Shown here: positions 1 to 5,806 of the stretch, one piece after another | Layout: every line of letters starts with the position of its first letter | Numbering within the stretch: the first letter of the stretch is position 1 | NCBI RefSeq assembly: GCF_946478835.1 | Contig: NZ_CAMLDV010000141.1 | Location: 1 to 9,010 of the forward strand | Origin: an uncultured Bdellovibrio sp. | GTDB taxonomy: Bacteria; Bdellovibrionota; Bdellovibrionia; Bdellovibrionales; Bdellovibrionaceae | Direction: 5' to 3' | Length of the DNA stretch: 9,010 nucleotides | Position numbers and translations under genes: made by a program | The notes under the pieces: model-generated | Told to the model about the DNA's origin: nothing | The model's database searches: none | Seen by the model: only the letters and a program-made list of their open reading frames with translations

Positions 1-141
1 CTTTGTGATATTGGCGTAGGCCTGCCCCAGGCGCTCTTGCCCGATCCTTGCCAGGACGGGGTTCTCCAACACAACAACCATCAGGAGTCCATAGAAAAAA
101 ACCACAAATGGAAAAATAAAATCGAGCTTTTCTGGCGTCAT
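1..141 (-). CDS. N-terminal fragment of a membrane protein of unknown function (cut by window edge)
   Basis: Forty-seven codons are visible, running off the left edge of the window, so the C-terminal part is missing. The peptide starts MTPEKLDFIF and has one strongly hydrophobic stretch at about residues 8-25, rich in Phe, Val and Leu. After it comes a more polar segment (ENPVLARIGQERLGQ), so the protein is probably anchored in the inner membrane. I do not recognise the family. The ATG at 139-141 was chosen because the hydrophobic segment begins directly after it and because the octamer TCCGATAA lies exactly 15 bases upstream, as at two other genes here. There is no Shine-Dalgarno sequence. 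The gene diverges from the 6S RNA gene. It could be a short membrane protein or the start of a larger transporter or sensor; the fragment does not decide this. Confidence 0.6.
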   Translation of the reverse strand, partial: MTPEKLDFIFPFVVFFYGLLMVVVLENPVLARIGQERLGQAYANITK

Positions 142-148
142 AAGCAAT

Positions 149-156
149 TTATCGGA
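149..156 (-). promoter_or_regulatory. TCCGATAA element (sigma-28-like -10) before the gene at 141
   Basis: On the minus strand this reads TCCGATAA, with its first base 15 bases before the A of the ATG at 141. It differs from the sigma-28 (FliA) -10 consensus GCCGATAA only at the first base. I see no convincing TAAA-type -35 element at the expected distance. The spacing puts the predicted transcription start at or beside the start codon, which agrees with the missing Shine-Dalgarno sequence. Assignment to sigma-28 is an inference; the sequence and spacing are observed. Confidence 0.5.
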
Positions 157-186
157 GCTTTGCCAGAAAGTAAGAGTCCGGTTTGA

Positions 187-214
187 TTGACGACTTTAAA
201 AGACCTGCTAGAAT
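187..214 (+). promoter_or_regulatory. Sigma-70 promoter of the 6S RNA gene
   Basis: The -35 hexamer TTGACG (187-192) and -10 hexamer TAGAAT (209-214) are 16 bases apart, and a TG at 206-207 gives an extended -10 (TGCTAGAAT). Five of six bases match consensus in each hexamer. The predicted start is at about 221, just before the 5' strand of the 6S terminal stem at 227. Position and strength both fit a highly expressed RNA gene. Confidence 0.8.
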
Positions 215-220
215 AGTCTT

Positions 221-402
221 CAGAAGGGTTCGACGGCGTAAAGCTCTATCGAAAATAAACCTTACAAGCATATTTTTGGGAACTGTCCCTGACAATGGTG
301 AGCAAGCTCAGCTCGTACTGAGAAGCCTAAAGTTGTTATAATGGTCACCCACCTTAGCTAAAACAGGTTTATGTTTCAGAGTGGCCATCGGACCTTTTTT
401 TT
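221..402 (+). ncRNA. ssrS: 6S RNA, regulator of RNA polymerase
   Basis: 6S RNA is a long rod that mimics an open promoter and binds the housekeeping sigma-70 form of RNA polymerase, mainly in slow growth. The decisive evidence is the apical part at 297-330: GGTGAGCA, a stem CTCAG (307-311)/CTGAG (318-322), then GAAGCCTAAA. This follows the E. coli 6S sequence almost base for base. The ends pair over 11 positions, 227-237 with 384-394, including one G-U pair and one C-A mismatch. Inside that, ATAAACCT (255-262) pairs perfectly with AGGTTTAT (365-372), and 291-295 pairs with 333-337. These stems flank a large internal loop, as the 6S fold requires. Length is about 180 nt, compared with about 184 in E. 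coli. A strong promoter precedes it and a T8 run ends it. Exact ends are predicted. No ygfA-like gene follows, unlike in enterobacteria. Confidence 0.9.
384..402 (+). terminator. 3' end of 6S RNA: closing stem strand plus T8 tract
   Basis: The 3' strand of the 6S terminal stem (384-394) is followed directly by eight T residues (395-402). I find no local hairpin next to the T tract. If termination is intrinsic, the terminator stem must be formed with the 5' end of the same RNA at 227-237, about 150 bases away. The T-rich stretch continues to about 407. Confidence 0.55.
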
Positions 403-544
403 ATTTTCTCACTCTAAGACATTTTATTTTCTCCTCTGAAGATCTCTTCTCTCATTGAGACAGTCCTGTAAAAAACTTCACCAAATTTCAGAAAACTTTA
501 AACAAGTTTTACAGTGTTCTCACGTTCAGTGATGCTTTCTTAAG

Positions 545-552
545 TCCGATAA
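545..552 (+). promoter_or_regulatory. TCCGATAA element (sigma-28-like -10) before the lipoprotein gene
   Basis: TCCGATAA starts exactly 15 bases before the ATG at 560, the same octamer and spacing as at the genes starting at 141 and 3902. It is one base from the sigma-28 -10 consensus. A clear -35 is not visible: about 20 bases upstream there is only TTCAGT (525-530). The rest of 403-559 is T-rich and has no gene that I can see. Confidence 0.5.
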
Positions 553-559
553 GTTCAGT

Positions 560-2539
560 ATGAATTTACGCTGGATTTTAGCGGCTGCTATTAGCATCCT
601 CTCACTACTTCTTTCTGCCTGTGGCGGCGGTTCCTTTCAGGGCAACGACTTCGCGTCGAAGGGCCCTGCTTCATCTGAGCCGGCTTATTATGGAAAACCT
701 ACGACAGTAACGAATGGTCTTCGCGTGCAGATGGCGGCGAAGTTTTTGTATCGTCAGTTGGATTTCATTCCCAATCGACTATTGACCGATCCTCCAAATG
801 GTTTGGGCGCTGTTGTGTCGACAGCCAAGGCTGTTCCAATTCCGTTCGCAGAATTTCATATTTACGACTCTTCGGGAAATCGAATTCAACAAGGCGAGAC
901 GACGACAAATGGCATCGCTGATTTTGAAATTCCCAAAACGGCGGGATCTTATACTCTTAGAGTCTTCTCTCGCGCGTATAATGATTATCTAAAAATTAGC
1001 GTTCTTGAGGATATTTATCAAAATACTCCCTACAGTGTCTCTCAAACATTTACGATCACTTCAGCGGATGTCACTGCCGGAACAACAAAAAATTTGACGG
1101 GCTCACCAATATACGCACAAGCCAATGAAAATGCCTCATCGAAAATTGAAGGTGGAGCTTTTAATATCTATTTCGATATCCTAATCGCCAATGAATATAT
1201 TCGCCGTAATATTTTAAAAAATAATAACGGAACAGGAGTCCCTACTACAGATAGCAACAACTGGTGGGTCGCCGACAAAGTAACTGTCTATTGGAAAGCC
1301 GGATTCAACCCGTATACTTATTTTAATTCCTCCACACCACTCTCATTTTATTCACCTGGAGAAAGAAAACTTTATATTTTGGGCGGCAATAATGGCGATG
1401 TAAAAAGTGCGGATACCGACCACTTCGATGACTCAGTTATTTTACATGAATACGGTCATTTTTTAGAAGACGTATACGGACACTCTGAATCTCCAGGTGG
1501 ATCTCATAACGGAAACTTTATTATTGATGCTCGCCTTGCTTGGAGTGAAGGCTGGGCAAACTTCCTACAATCTGCCGTTCTAACGGGCGCAGAAGCTAAA
1601 GACGCCTCAGCCTCAGAAGACCGTCTTCCTACAAACAAGCGTTACCAATATTACGTAGACACCTATGGGTACAAAGGCGGCGGCAGTGCAGGAGTAGGAA
1701 TTTCATTCAATCTAGCTGGTGTTGGAACGGATCAAAGTGAGCCTGACAATGTCTATGGTGACGTGGCAGGCACCGGAATTTTCCGTGAAGTCTCCATTGC
1801 AAGAACTCTTTACAAATCCACCCGCAATATTGCTTCGACCTATGATACTGGCAAAACCGGTGGCGGCGTTACTTTTGAAAATATTTGGAAGGTATTTGCA
1901 GGAGAAAATAAAACAGGAAATAATAGATCTAATCCGCTGTCCTACAGTTTGAGAAAATCAAACGTCTATCCTATCCCGAATATGGGACTATTCAATTGGC
2001 TTTTAACGAAGAATATTACCCCTGCGGCTGCATGGGATAATATTCTTACGGAAGAAAAACAGAATAAGACCACGCAGGACTATGCTTATTACCTAGATCC
2101 CATGACTTGCGCCGGTGTCGCAATAAGTGCAGCCGCAATGGAATCAACAATGGGTACAAGTCCAATTAAACGTTCCCATCAACAAAAGAACAATGACTTC
2201 TATCTCTACTATCACGATGGAAGTTCAACAACCTTAGGAATTACCTATACAACTTCAGGCAATGCACCTGATCTAGATCTCATTTTATATTATGGGTCTT
2301 ATGTCTACTTCGAAGATGACTATTGGTACGGTGGATACTCAAGCCCTTACGTTGCGAAATCCAGCCGCACGATTGGAACGTCAGAGTCTGTTTCCTTAGC
2401 AGGCTTGCCTGCAGGGTATTACATGCTCAATGTAAAAGTGAATGCCTACGGAAAAACAAACTCAGACATGTCAGGAACTTCGACTTACAAAATCTATAAA
2501 AATGGGACGACACAACTATGCGGAACAGAACAGCCTTAA
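560..2539 (+). CDS. Predicted outer-membrane lipoprotein with zinc metallopeptidase (gluzincin-like) domain
   Basis: This protein has 659 residues. Residues 1-21 form a lipoprotein signal peptide ending in the lipobox LSAC. Cys21 would be lipidated, and Gly at +2 (no Asp) favours the outer membrane. Residues about 80-170 look like a beta-sandwich of the carboxypeptidase-regulatory type. The catalytic region carries HEYGH at 296-300 and WSEGWANF at 328-335. The HExxH motif and the downstream Glu330 fit the zinc ligands and catalytic Glu of a gluzincin peptidase, although the gap of 29 residues after the second His is longer than in thermolysin. Residues about 545-650 (DLDLILYYGS, later SLAGLPAGYYMLNV) resemble a pre-peptidase C-terminal (PPC) domain, common in secreted proteases. 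Cys517 and Cys654 could form a disulfide. The start is supported by the signal peptide and the TCCGATAA element; there is no Shine-Dalgarno sequence. The substrate is unknown, and activity is inferred from motifs only. Confidence 0.85.
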   Translation: MNLRWILAAAISILSLLLSACGGGSFQGNDFASKGPASSEPAYYGKPTTVTNGLRVQMAAKFLYRQLDFIPNRLLTDPPNGLGAVVSTAKAVPIPFAEFHIYDSSGNRIQQGETTTNGIADFEIPKTAGSYTLRVFSRAYNDYLKISVLEDIYQNTPYSVSQTFTITSADVTAGTTKNLTGSPIYAQANENASSKIEGGAFNIYFDILIANEYIRRNILKNNNGTGVPTTDSNNWWVADKVTVYWKAGFNPYTYFNSSTPLSFYSPGERKLYILGGNNGDVKSADTDHFDDSVILHEYGHFLEDVYGHSESPGGSHNGNFIIDARLAWSEGWANFLQSAVLTGAEAKDASASEDRLPTNKRYQYYVDTYGYKGGGSAGVGISFNLAGVGTDQSEPDNVYGDVAGTGIFREVSIARTLYKSTRNIASTYDTGKTGGGVTFENIWKVFAGENKTGNNRSNPLSYSLRKSNVYPIPNMGLFNWLLTKNITPAAAWDNILTEEKQNKTTQDYAYYLDPMTCAGVAISAAAMESTMGTSPIKRSHQQKNNDFYLYYHDGSSTTLGITYTTSGNAPDLDLILYYGSYVYFEDDYWYGGYSSPYVAKSSRTIGTSESVSLAGLPAGYYMLNVKVNAYGKTNSDMSGTSTYKIYKNGTTQLCGTEQP

Positions 2540-3072
2540 CCCTGATTTTGGGTCTTATATTTGGAATTTCCGGTGCAGCTTATTTCTCGAATAAAGAAAA
2601 GAAGCGCGCTCCATCTTCGGTAAAAGAAGGAAAAATTCCTTGGGTTCCGGCTCCTGTTGGCAAACATTTGGCTTTGCTTAAAGTTGAAATCGCGACTCCT
2701 CAAAATATTCCCCAAGAAGGCAATGACGATGTTGAACTCACAGGCCGCGTGCTTGTAAATCAAAATCTGCAAGGTGATCTTTCTTACGAATGGAATTTAC
2801 CTGAAGACGTGCAAATCGTTGAAGGCCAGCAAAGTGACACGCTTGCGGGCGTTAAGATGGGACAGATCGTGGAACTCAAAATCACTGTGAGTGGTTTTAA
2901 TAAAGAAAAGCAAAGACTGATCTCACTGCAAGCTTCAGGCTCTGCAGGCAATCAAGTTCTAGGAAACTCAGCAGTCGTCGCAAGTCGTCCCGAGGACACT
3001 TGGGAAGCCGTCGCTCCAGAGATGAAAAAATCTGCTGATGAGCAGCTCGGCTCTGGAAAATCCAACCGCTAG
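2518..3072 (+). CDS. Secreted or membrane-anchored protein of unknown function, coupled to the lipoprotein gene
   Basis: This protein has 184 residues. The N-terminus (MRNRTALTLILGLIFGISG) is positively charged and then hydrophobic to about residue 23: a signal peptide or an uncleaved anchor. It has no cysteine, so it is not a lipoprotein. Residues about 50-160 alternate polar and hydrophobic residues, with a central YEWNLP, and suggest an all-beta, immunoglobulin-like domain. The tail (about 160-184) is charged and probably flexible. I recognise no family. The start codon lies inside the preceding gene, giving a 22-base overlap in another frame, and only a weak GGGA lies upstream. Translation is therefore probably coupled to the metallopeptidase gene, and the two proteins may act together in the envelope. 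An inhibitor, chaperone or docking role is possible but not shown. Confidence 0.75.
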   Translation: MRNRTALTLILGLIFGISGAAYFSNKEKKRAPSSVKEGKIPWVPAPVGKHLALLKVEIATPQNIPQEGNDDVELTGRVLVNQNLQGDLSYEWNLPEDVQIVEGQQSDTLAGVKMGQIVELKITVSGFNKEKQRLISLQASGSAGNQVLGNSAVVASRPEDTWEAVAPEMKKSADEQLGSGKSNR

Positions 3073-3138
3073 AATATTCCGAAAATCGTCTTTCCTTCTT
3101 TTCTTGTCGCGGCTTAAAGCTCTGTCACTATAGGCATG

Positions 3139-3169
3139 TTATTTCCATAGCACCAGCTCATGGAAATAA
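3139..3169. repeat. Perfect 10-bp inverted repeat spanning a start codon
   Basis: TTATTTCCAT (3139-3148) and ATGGAAATAA (3160-3169) are exact reverse complements separated by 11 bases. The right arm begins with the ATG of the 109-residue gene. No T tract follows, so it is not a rho-independent terminator. It could be an operator (arm centres 21 bases apart, about two helical turns) or an RNA hairpin that hides the start codon. Confidence 0.6.
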
Positions 3170-3489
3170 ATCGTCTAGAAATAATTCAGTCTTATATCAA
3201 TGCGAGAAATCTTTTAGGATTGACCAACTTTGAAAAAAATCAAATCGTGAATCTCTCTTTCGAAGAAACCGCGACAGAACTTTTCATAAAGAATGGACTT
3301 ACAAATAAAAAGCTGCTGCTTCTAAAGCGAAAAATAGCCGAAGGTGGCGGTTGGAAAGTTTCAACGACATACAGCCAGTTAGAACCTTTAGCTTTCTATT
3401 TAATGAAAGAACTTAGGGTAAAAACCGCTCATCGATCCACAGAAAGGTGCATGGTGGCCATTGAACAATTATTCGATTACAAAAATTAG
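3160..3489 (+). CDS. Small basic protein of unknown function (109 aa)
   Basis: I do not recognise this protein. It is predicted mostly helical, with no signal peptide or membrane segment, and is lysine- and arginine-rich (for example NKKLLLLKRKIAEGGGWK at about 48-65). A cytoplasmic location is likely and nucleic-acid binding is possible, though no motif proves it. The ATG at 3160 is the first possible start, because an in-frame TAG lies at 3148-3150. No Shine-Dalgarno sequence precedes it, and the start codon sits inside a perfect inverted repeat (3139-3169). A very weak sigma-70-like pair, TTGTCG (3104-3109) and TATAGG (3129-3134), is 19 bases apart. The 3' end overlaps the convergent 138-residue gene by 4 bases. 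The 87 bases between 3073 and 3159 show no terminator. It could instead begin at a later start codon. Confidence 0.55.
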   Translation: MEINRLEIIQSYINARNLLGLTNFEKNQIVNLSFEETATELFIKNGLTNKKLLLLKRKIAEGGGWKVSTTYSQLEPLAFYLMKELRVKTAHRSTERCMVAIEQLFDYKN

Positions 3490-3902
3490 TCTGCAAGCTT
3501 CTTAGTTACCGAAGCTAACGAACCTCTTACTTGGCGCAAAATGAAGTCGTCGAACTCTGCGTTTGTTTCAGAGACATCAAACTCCGTTACCCACGAAGTT
3601 ACTTCAGTAATAACGACGGTAACGTGAAATATATTTCCACCGAACGACATTTCTTCAAAGTCACCGCGCGCATCAAGTACCCAAAAGCAATCTTCTTCGG
3701 GAAACTTTTTTTGAAACTCAAAGTTCTTCAAAATATCAGTGTGAACAAATATTTCGGTCAGTCTGTAGCTGTTTTCAGAGTTCTTGCAGAGGTGTCCAAC
3801 CACTAAATGGCCATCTATGAAATCATCCACCGAAACGTTTCTTCTTAACGCTTCATAAAGCTCGAATTCATTTTTAGCTGAAAAAATCTGATCTTTGACC
3901 AT
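3486..3902 (-). CDS. Acidic soluble protein of unknown function (138 aa)
   Basis: I do not recognise this protein. It is acidic, with no signal peptide or transmembrane helix, so probably cytoplasmic. The N-terminal half looks alpha/beta (NEFELYEALRRNVSVDDFID, then GHLVVGHL). The middle (FWVLDARGDFEEMSFGGNIF) is followed by a beta-rich, acidic part and a helical C-terminus. The ATG at 3902 is chosen because TCCGATAA lies exactly 15 bases before it, as at two other genes here. There is no Shine-Dalgarno sequence, so leaderless translation is likely. It lies downstream of the SUF operon on the same strand but is separated from it by a terminator, so it should be transcribed on its own. Its stop overlaps that of the convergent 109-residue gene. 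A rightward frame inside it (3531-3806) has less support. Confidence 0.65.
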   Translation of the reverse strand: MVKDQIFSAKNEFELYEALRRNVSVDDFIDGHLVVGHLCKNSENSYRLTEIFVHTDILKNFEFQKKFPEEDCFWVLDARGDFEEMSFGGNIFHVTVVITEVTSWVTEFDVSETNAEFDDFILRQVRGSLASVTKKLAD

Positions 3903-3909
3903 AACGGTC

Positions 3910-3917
3910 TTATCGGA
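3910..3917 (-). promoter_or_regulatory. TCCGATAA element (sigma-28-like -10) before the gene at 3902
   Basis: On the minus strand, TCCGATAAG lies with its first base 15 bases before the ATG at 3902. An alternative sigma-70 reading exists: TTGAGC and GATAAG are 17 bases apart, with four of six consensus matches each. Under either reading the transcript would begin within a few bases of the ATG. The identical octamer and spacing at two other genes favours a shared regulon element. Confidence 0.55.
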
Positions 3918-3947
3918 AAAAGGAGACCGAGGCTCAAGGCACCTAGA

Positions 3948-3985
3948 CTAAAATATTAAAGCCCCACCATTTCTGGTAAGGGCTT
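3948..3985 (-). terminator. Rho-independent terminator of the suf operon
   Basis: On the minus strand a stem pairs AAGCCCT-ACCA with TGGTGGGGCTT (positions 3985-3959), with one bulged T and one G-U pair, closed by a GAAA tetraloop. A T-rich tract, TTTAATATTTT, follows. It starts about 28 bases after the nfu stop codon, so it closes the SUF operon and separates it from the leftward gene at 3902. Confidence 0.85.
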
Positions 3986-4013
3986 ATGTCGGTACATTTT
4001 AAATTAACAAAAC

Positions 4014-4574
4014 TTAGACCGGAATAACTTCAATCGTCGGATTGAATTGATCTCTTAAGATTCCTTCAATCGCCATCAAAGTTCCTGAAGTTGCACTTGG
4101 GCAAGTTCCGCAGGCGCCTTGATAGAATACGTAAAGCTTATTGTCTTCATACTTCACAACATCCAAGTCTCCCCCGTCGCCTTGAAGACCTGGGCGCACT
4201 GTTTGGTCCAAGATCTCTTCGATCTGTTGGACTTCAGGAGGAAGATTCGCCCTGCGCATTTTCTTTTCGTCAAATTGCGTTTGATTTGGATTGTGTGCAG
4301 GCATGCGAGTTTGAATCACAGAGCAGACATTTTTTTGAATCTCTTCTGGATCGGCATCGAAGTTGTGAGTGATCGTGATCACGTTTTGGAAAAAGTGAAC
4401 CTGACGAACGCCTTCGACTTGAAACAATGCCGAAGCCAAAAGACTTTGATCGGCTTCCTTGGCATCAGCATAAGTTGCCTTGCCTTCGTTCAATACAGGA
4501 CGATCCAACACAAATTTCCATGCGTTGGGATTTGGAGTTGCTTGAATTCTGATTAGGACATCTTGGGTGCTCAT
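4014..4574 (-). CDS. nfu: Nfu-type iron-sulfur cluster carrier protein
   Basis: This 186-residue protein has the two-domain layout of mitochondrial NFU1 and its bacterial relatives. The N-terminal Nfu_N domain (about 5-95) carries the hallmark QATPNPNAWKF. The C-terminal NifU domain (about 112-186) has GDGGDLDVV and the cluster-binding motif GACGTCPSAT, with Cys155 and Cys158. In this family two subunits share a [4Fe-4S] cluster through these CxxC motifs and pass it to target enzymes. It lacks the IscU-like scaffold domain of full NifU and the A-type N-terminal domain of E. coli NfuA. The start overlaps the sufS stop by 4 bases (ATGA), with GGGAG at 4583-4587 as ribosome site. It is the last gene of the operon, followed by a terminator, so it probably takes clusters from SufBCD. 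The role is well supported; its specific clients are unknown. Confidence 0.93.
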   Translation of the reverse strand: MSTQDVLIRIQATPNPNAWKFVLDRPVLNEGKATYADAKEADQSLLASALFQVEGVRQVHFFQNVITITHNFDADPEEIQKNVCSVIQTRMPAHNPNQTQFDEKKMRRANLPPEVQQIEEILDQTVRPGLQGDGGDLDVVKYEDNKLYVFYQGACGTCPSATSGTLMAIEGILRDQFNPTIEVIPV

Positions 4575-5800
4575 AACAACATCTCCCGGGCTTTCACCAC
4601 GGCCTTTACTAAAGCATCAATATCTTCATGATTATTATACACTGAAAACGAAGCGCGCACAGTTCCTGGAATTCCAAATCTCGCCATCAAAGGCTGAGTG
4701 CAATGGTGTCCAGCACGCACAGCAACGCCCTCCTGATCAAGAATCTGGCCCACGTCTGAATGATGAGCGCCTTTCAAATTAAACGAAATGATGGGACCTT
4801 TATTCGACGCTGTTCCGAATATTCTCAAATCTGGAATCGCTTGAAGTTTCGCCGTCGCTTCTTTCAAAAGTTCCATCTCGTAAGAGTGAATATTCTCAAA
4901 ACCAATGCGCTCTACAAAATCAATTGCAGCGTGAAGGCCCACAGCCCCTTCCACATGCGGAGTTCCCGCTTCAAAACGGAAAGGCACGTCGTTGTAAGTG
5001 GTTTTTTCAACCGTCACTTTCGCGATCATGCTGCCGCCCCCTTGATAAGGAGACATGCCGTCTAAGATTTCTCTTTTTCCGTACACAACACCCTGACCAA
5101 AAGGACCAAAAAGTTTGTGGGCAGAGAACACAAAGAAATCACAATCAATCGTTTTCACGTCGACTTTCGTTTGAGAAACGATCTGTGCTCCATCAATCAA
5201 AACCTTCGCGCCCACTTCGTGAGCAAGTTTCGTGAGTAACGTCATATCCGTATTCGTACCCAAAACATTCGAGCACGCCGTGAACGCAACCATTTTCGTT
5301 TTCTTAGAAAGCTTGGCTTTGAAATCTTCAAGATCAAGCTCACCGTTATCCAAAACTTTCGCCGCAAGGACTTTCGCGCCCACGCGCTCGGCGACCATTT
5401 GCCAAGGTACGATATTCCCGTGATGCTCCATCTCCGTGATGAGGATCTCGTCGCCTTCTTTAAGATGAGTTCCACCCCAAGAGTTTGCCACGAGATTCAC
5501 ACCTTCCGTCGTCCCACGCACGAAAATAATTTCTTCGGTTTGGCGTGCACCTAAAAACTCGGCCACTTTGTGACGAGCCGACTCAAAAGCTTGAGTCGCG
5601 ACGTCACCCAAATAGTGGGCTCCACGATGCACGTTGGAGGTTTCAAAGGAATAGAACTGCGTAATACGATCGATCACCGATTGCGGCTTCAAAGTCGTTG
5701 CAGCGCTATCCAAATACGCGAGCTTCTTGCCATGAACTTTTTGAGTCAAAGCAGGAAACTCGTTTCGCACAGATGCAAATATTTTATCTATGTTGCTCAT
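4571..5800 (-). CDS. sufS: Cysteine desulfurase SufS
   Basis: SufS is a PLP-dependent group II cysteine desulfurase. It converts L-cysteine to L-alanine and holds the sulfur as a persulfide for cluster assembly. The protein is full length (409 aa; E. coli 406). Visible landmarks are MEHHGNIVPWQ (124-134, His stacking on PLP), DGAQ (203-206, Asp binding the PLP nitrogen), SAHKLFGP (226-233, Schiff-base Lys229), and RAGHHCTQPLM (362-372), with Cys367 as the persulfide-carrying residue of the SufS type. It starts 6 bases after the sufD stop, behind a weak, closely spaced AAGAAG that overlaps that stop, which suggests translational coupling. Its own stop overlaps the nfu start. SufS enzymes normally need SufE or SufU to accept the sulfur, and neither is in the visible part of the operon. 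Selenocysteine lyase (CsdB) activity is shared by the family, but the operon makes SufS the clear call. Confidence 0.96.
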   Translation of the reverse strand: MSNIDKIFASVRNEFPALTQKVHGKKLAYLDSAATTLKPQSVIDRITQFYSFETSNVHRGAHYLGDVATQAFESARHKVAEFLGARQTEEIIFVRGTTEGVNLVANSWGGTHLKEGDEILITEMEHHGNIVPWQMVAERVGAKVLAAKVLDNGELDLEDFKAKLSKKTKMVAFTACSNVLGTNTDMTLLTKLAHEVGAKVLIDGAQIVSQTKVDVKTIDCDFFVFSAHKLFGPFGQGVVYGKREILDGMSPYQGGGSMIAKVTVEKTTYNDVPFRFEAGTPHVEGAVGLHAAIDFVERIGFENIHSYEMELLKEATAKLQAIPDLRIFGTASNKGPIISFNLKGAHHSDVGQILDQEGVAVRAGHHCTQPLMARFGIPGTVRASFSVYNNHEDIDALVKAVVKAREMLL

Positions 5801-5806
5801 ATCTTC

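Noticed and set aside
278..289. GGGA-ACTG-TCCC as a separate small hairpin or regulatory site
   Set aside because: It lies inside the 6S RNA internal loop region and is better explained as part of that fold.
3104..3134. Sigma-70-like promoter TTGTCG/TATAGG before the 109-residue gene
   Set aside because: The spacing of 19 bases is long and both hexamers are poor, so it is mentioned with the gene but not annotated.
3496..3516. Inverted repeat AGCTTC/GAAGCT near the converging gene ends, as a possible terminator
   Set aside because: The stem is only 6 bp, lies inside coding sequence, and the nearest T tract on the minus-strand side is about 10 bases away.
3531..3806. Rightward 91-residue reading frame inside the leftward 138-residue gene
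   Set aside because: It has no ribosome site or promoter element. The leftward frame is longer and carries the TCCGATAA element at the shared spacing. The rightward peptide is rich in Phe, Lys and Arg, as is common for antisense readings of an acidic gene.
4119..4556. Rightward frame of 145 residues opposite nfu, with similar long frames opposite sufS, sufD and sufC
   Set aside because: These are antisense to genes with clear family motifs and show no motif or ribosome site of their own. They result from codon bias in the real genes.
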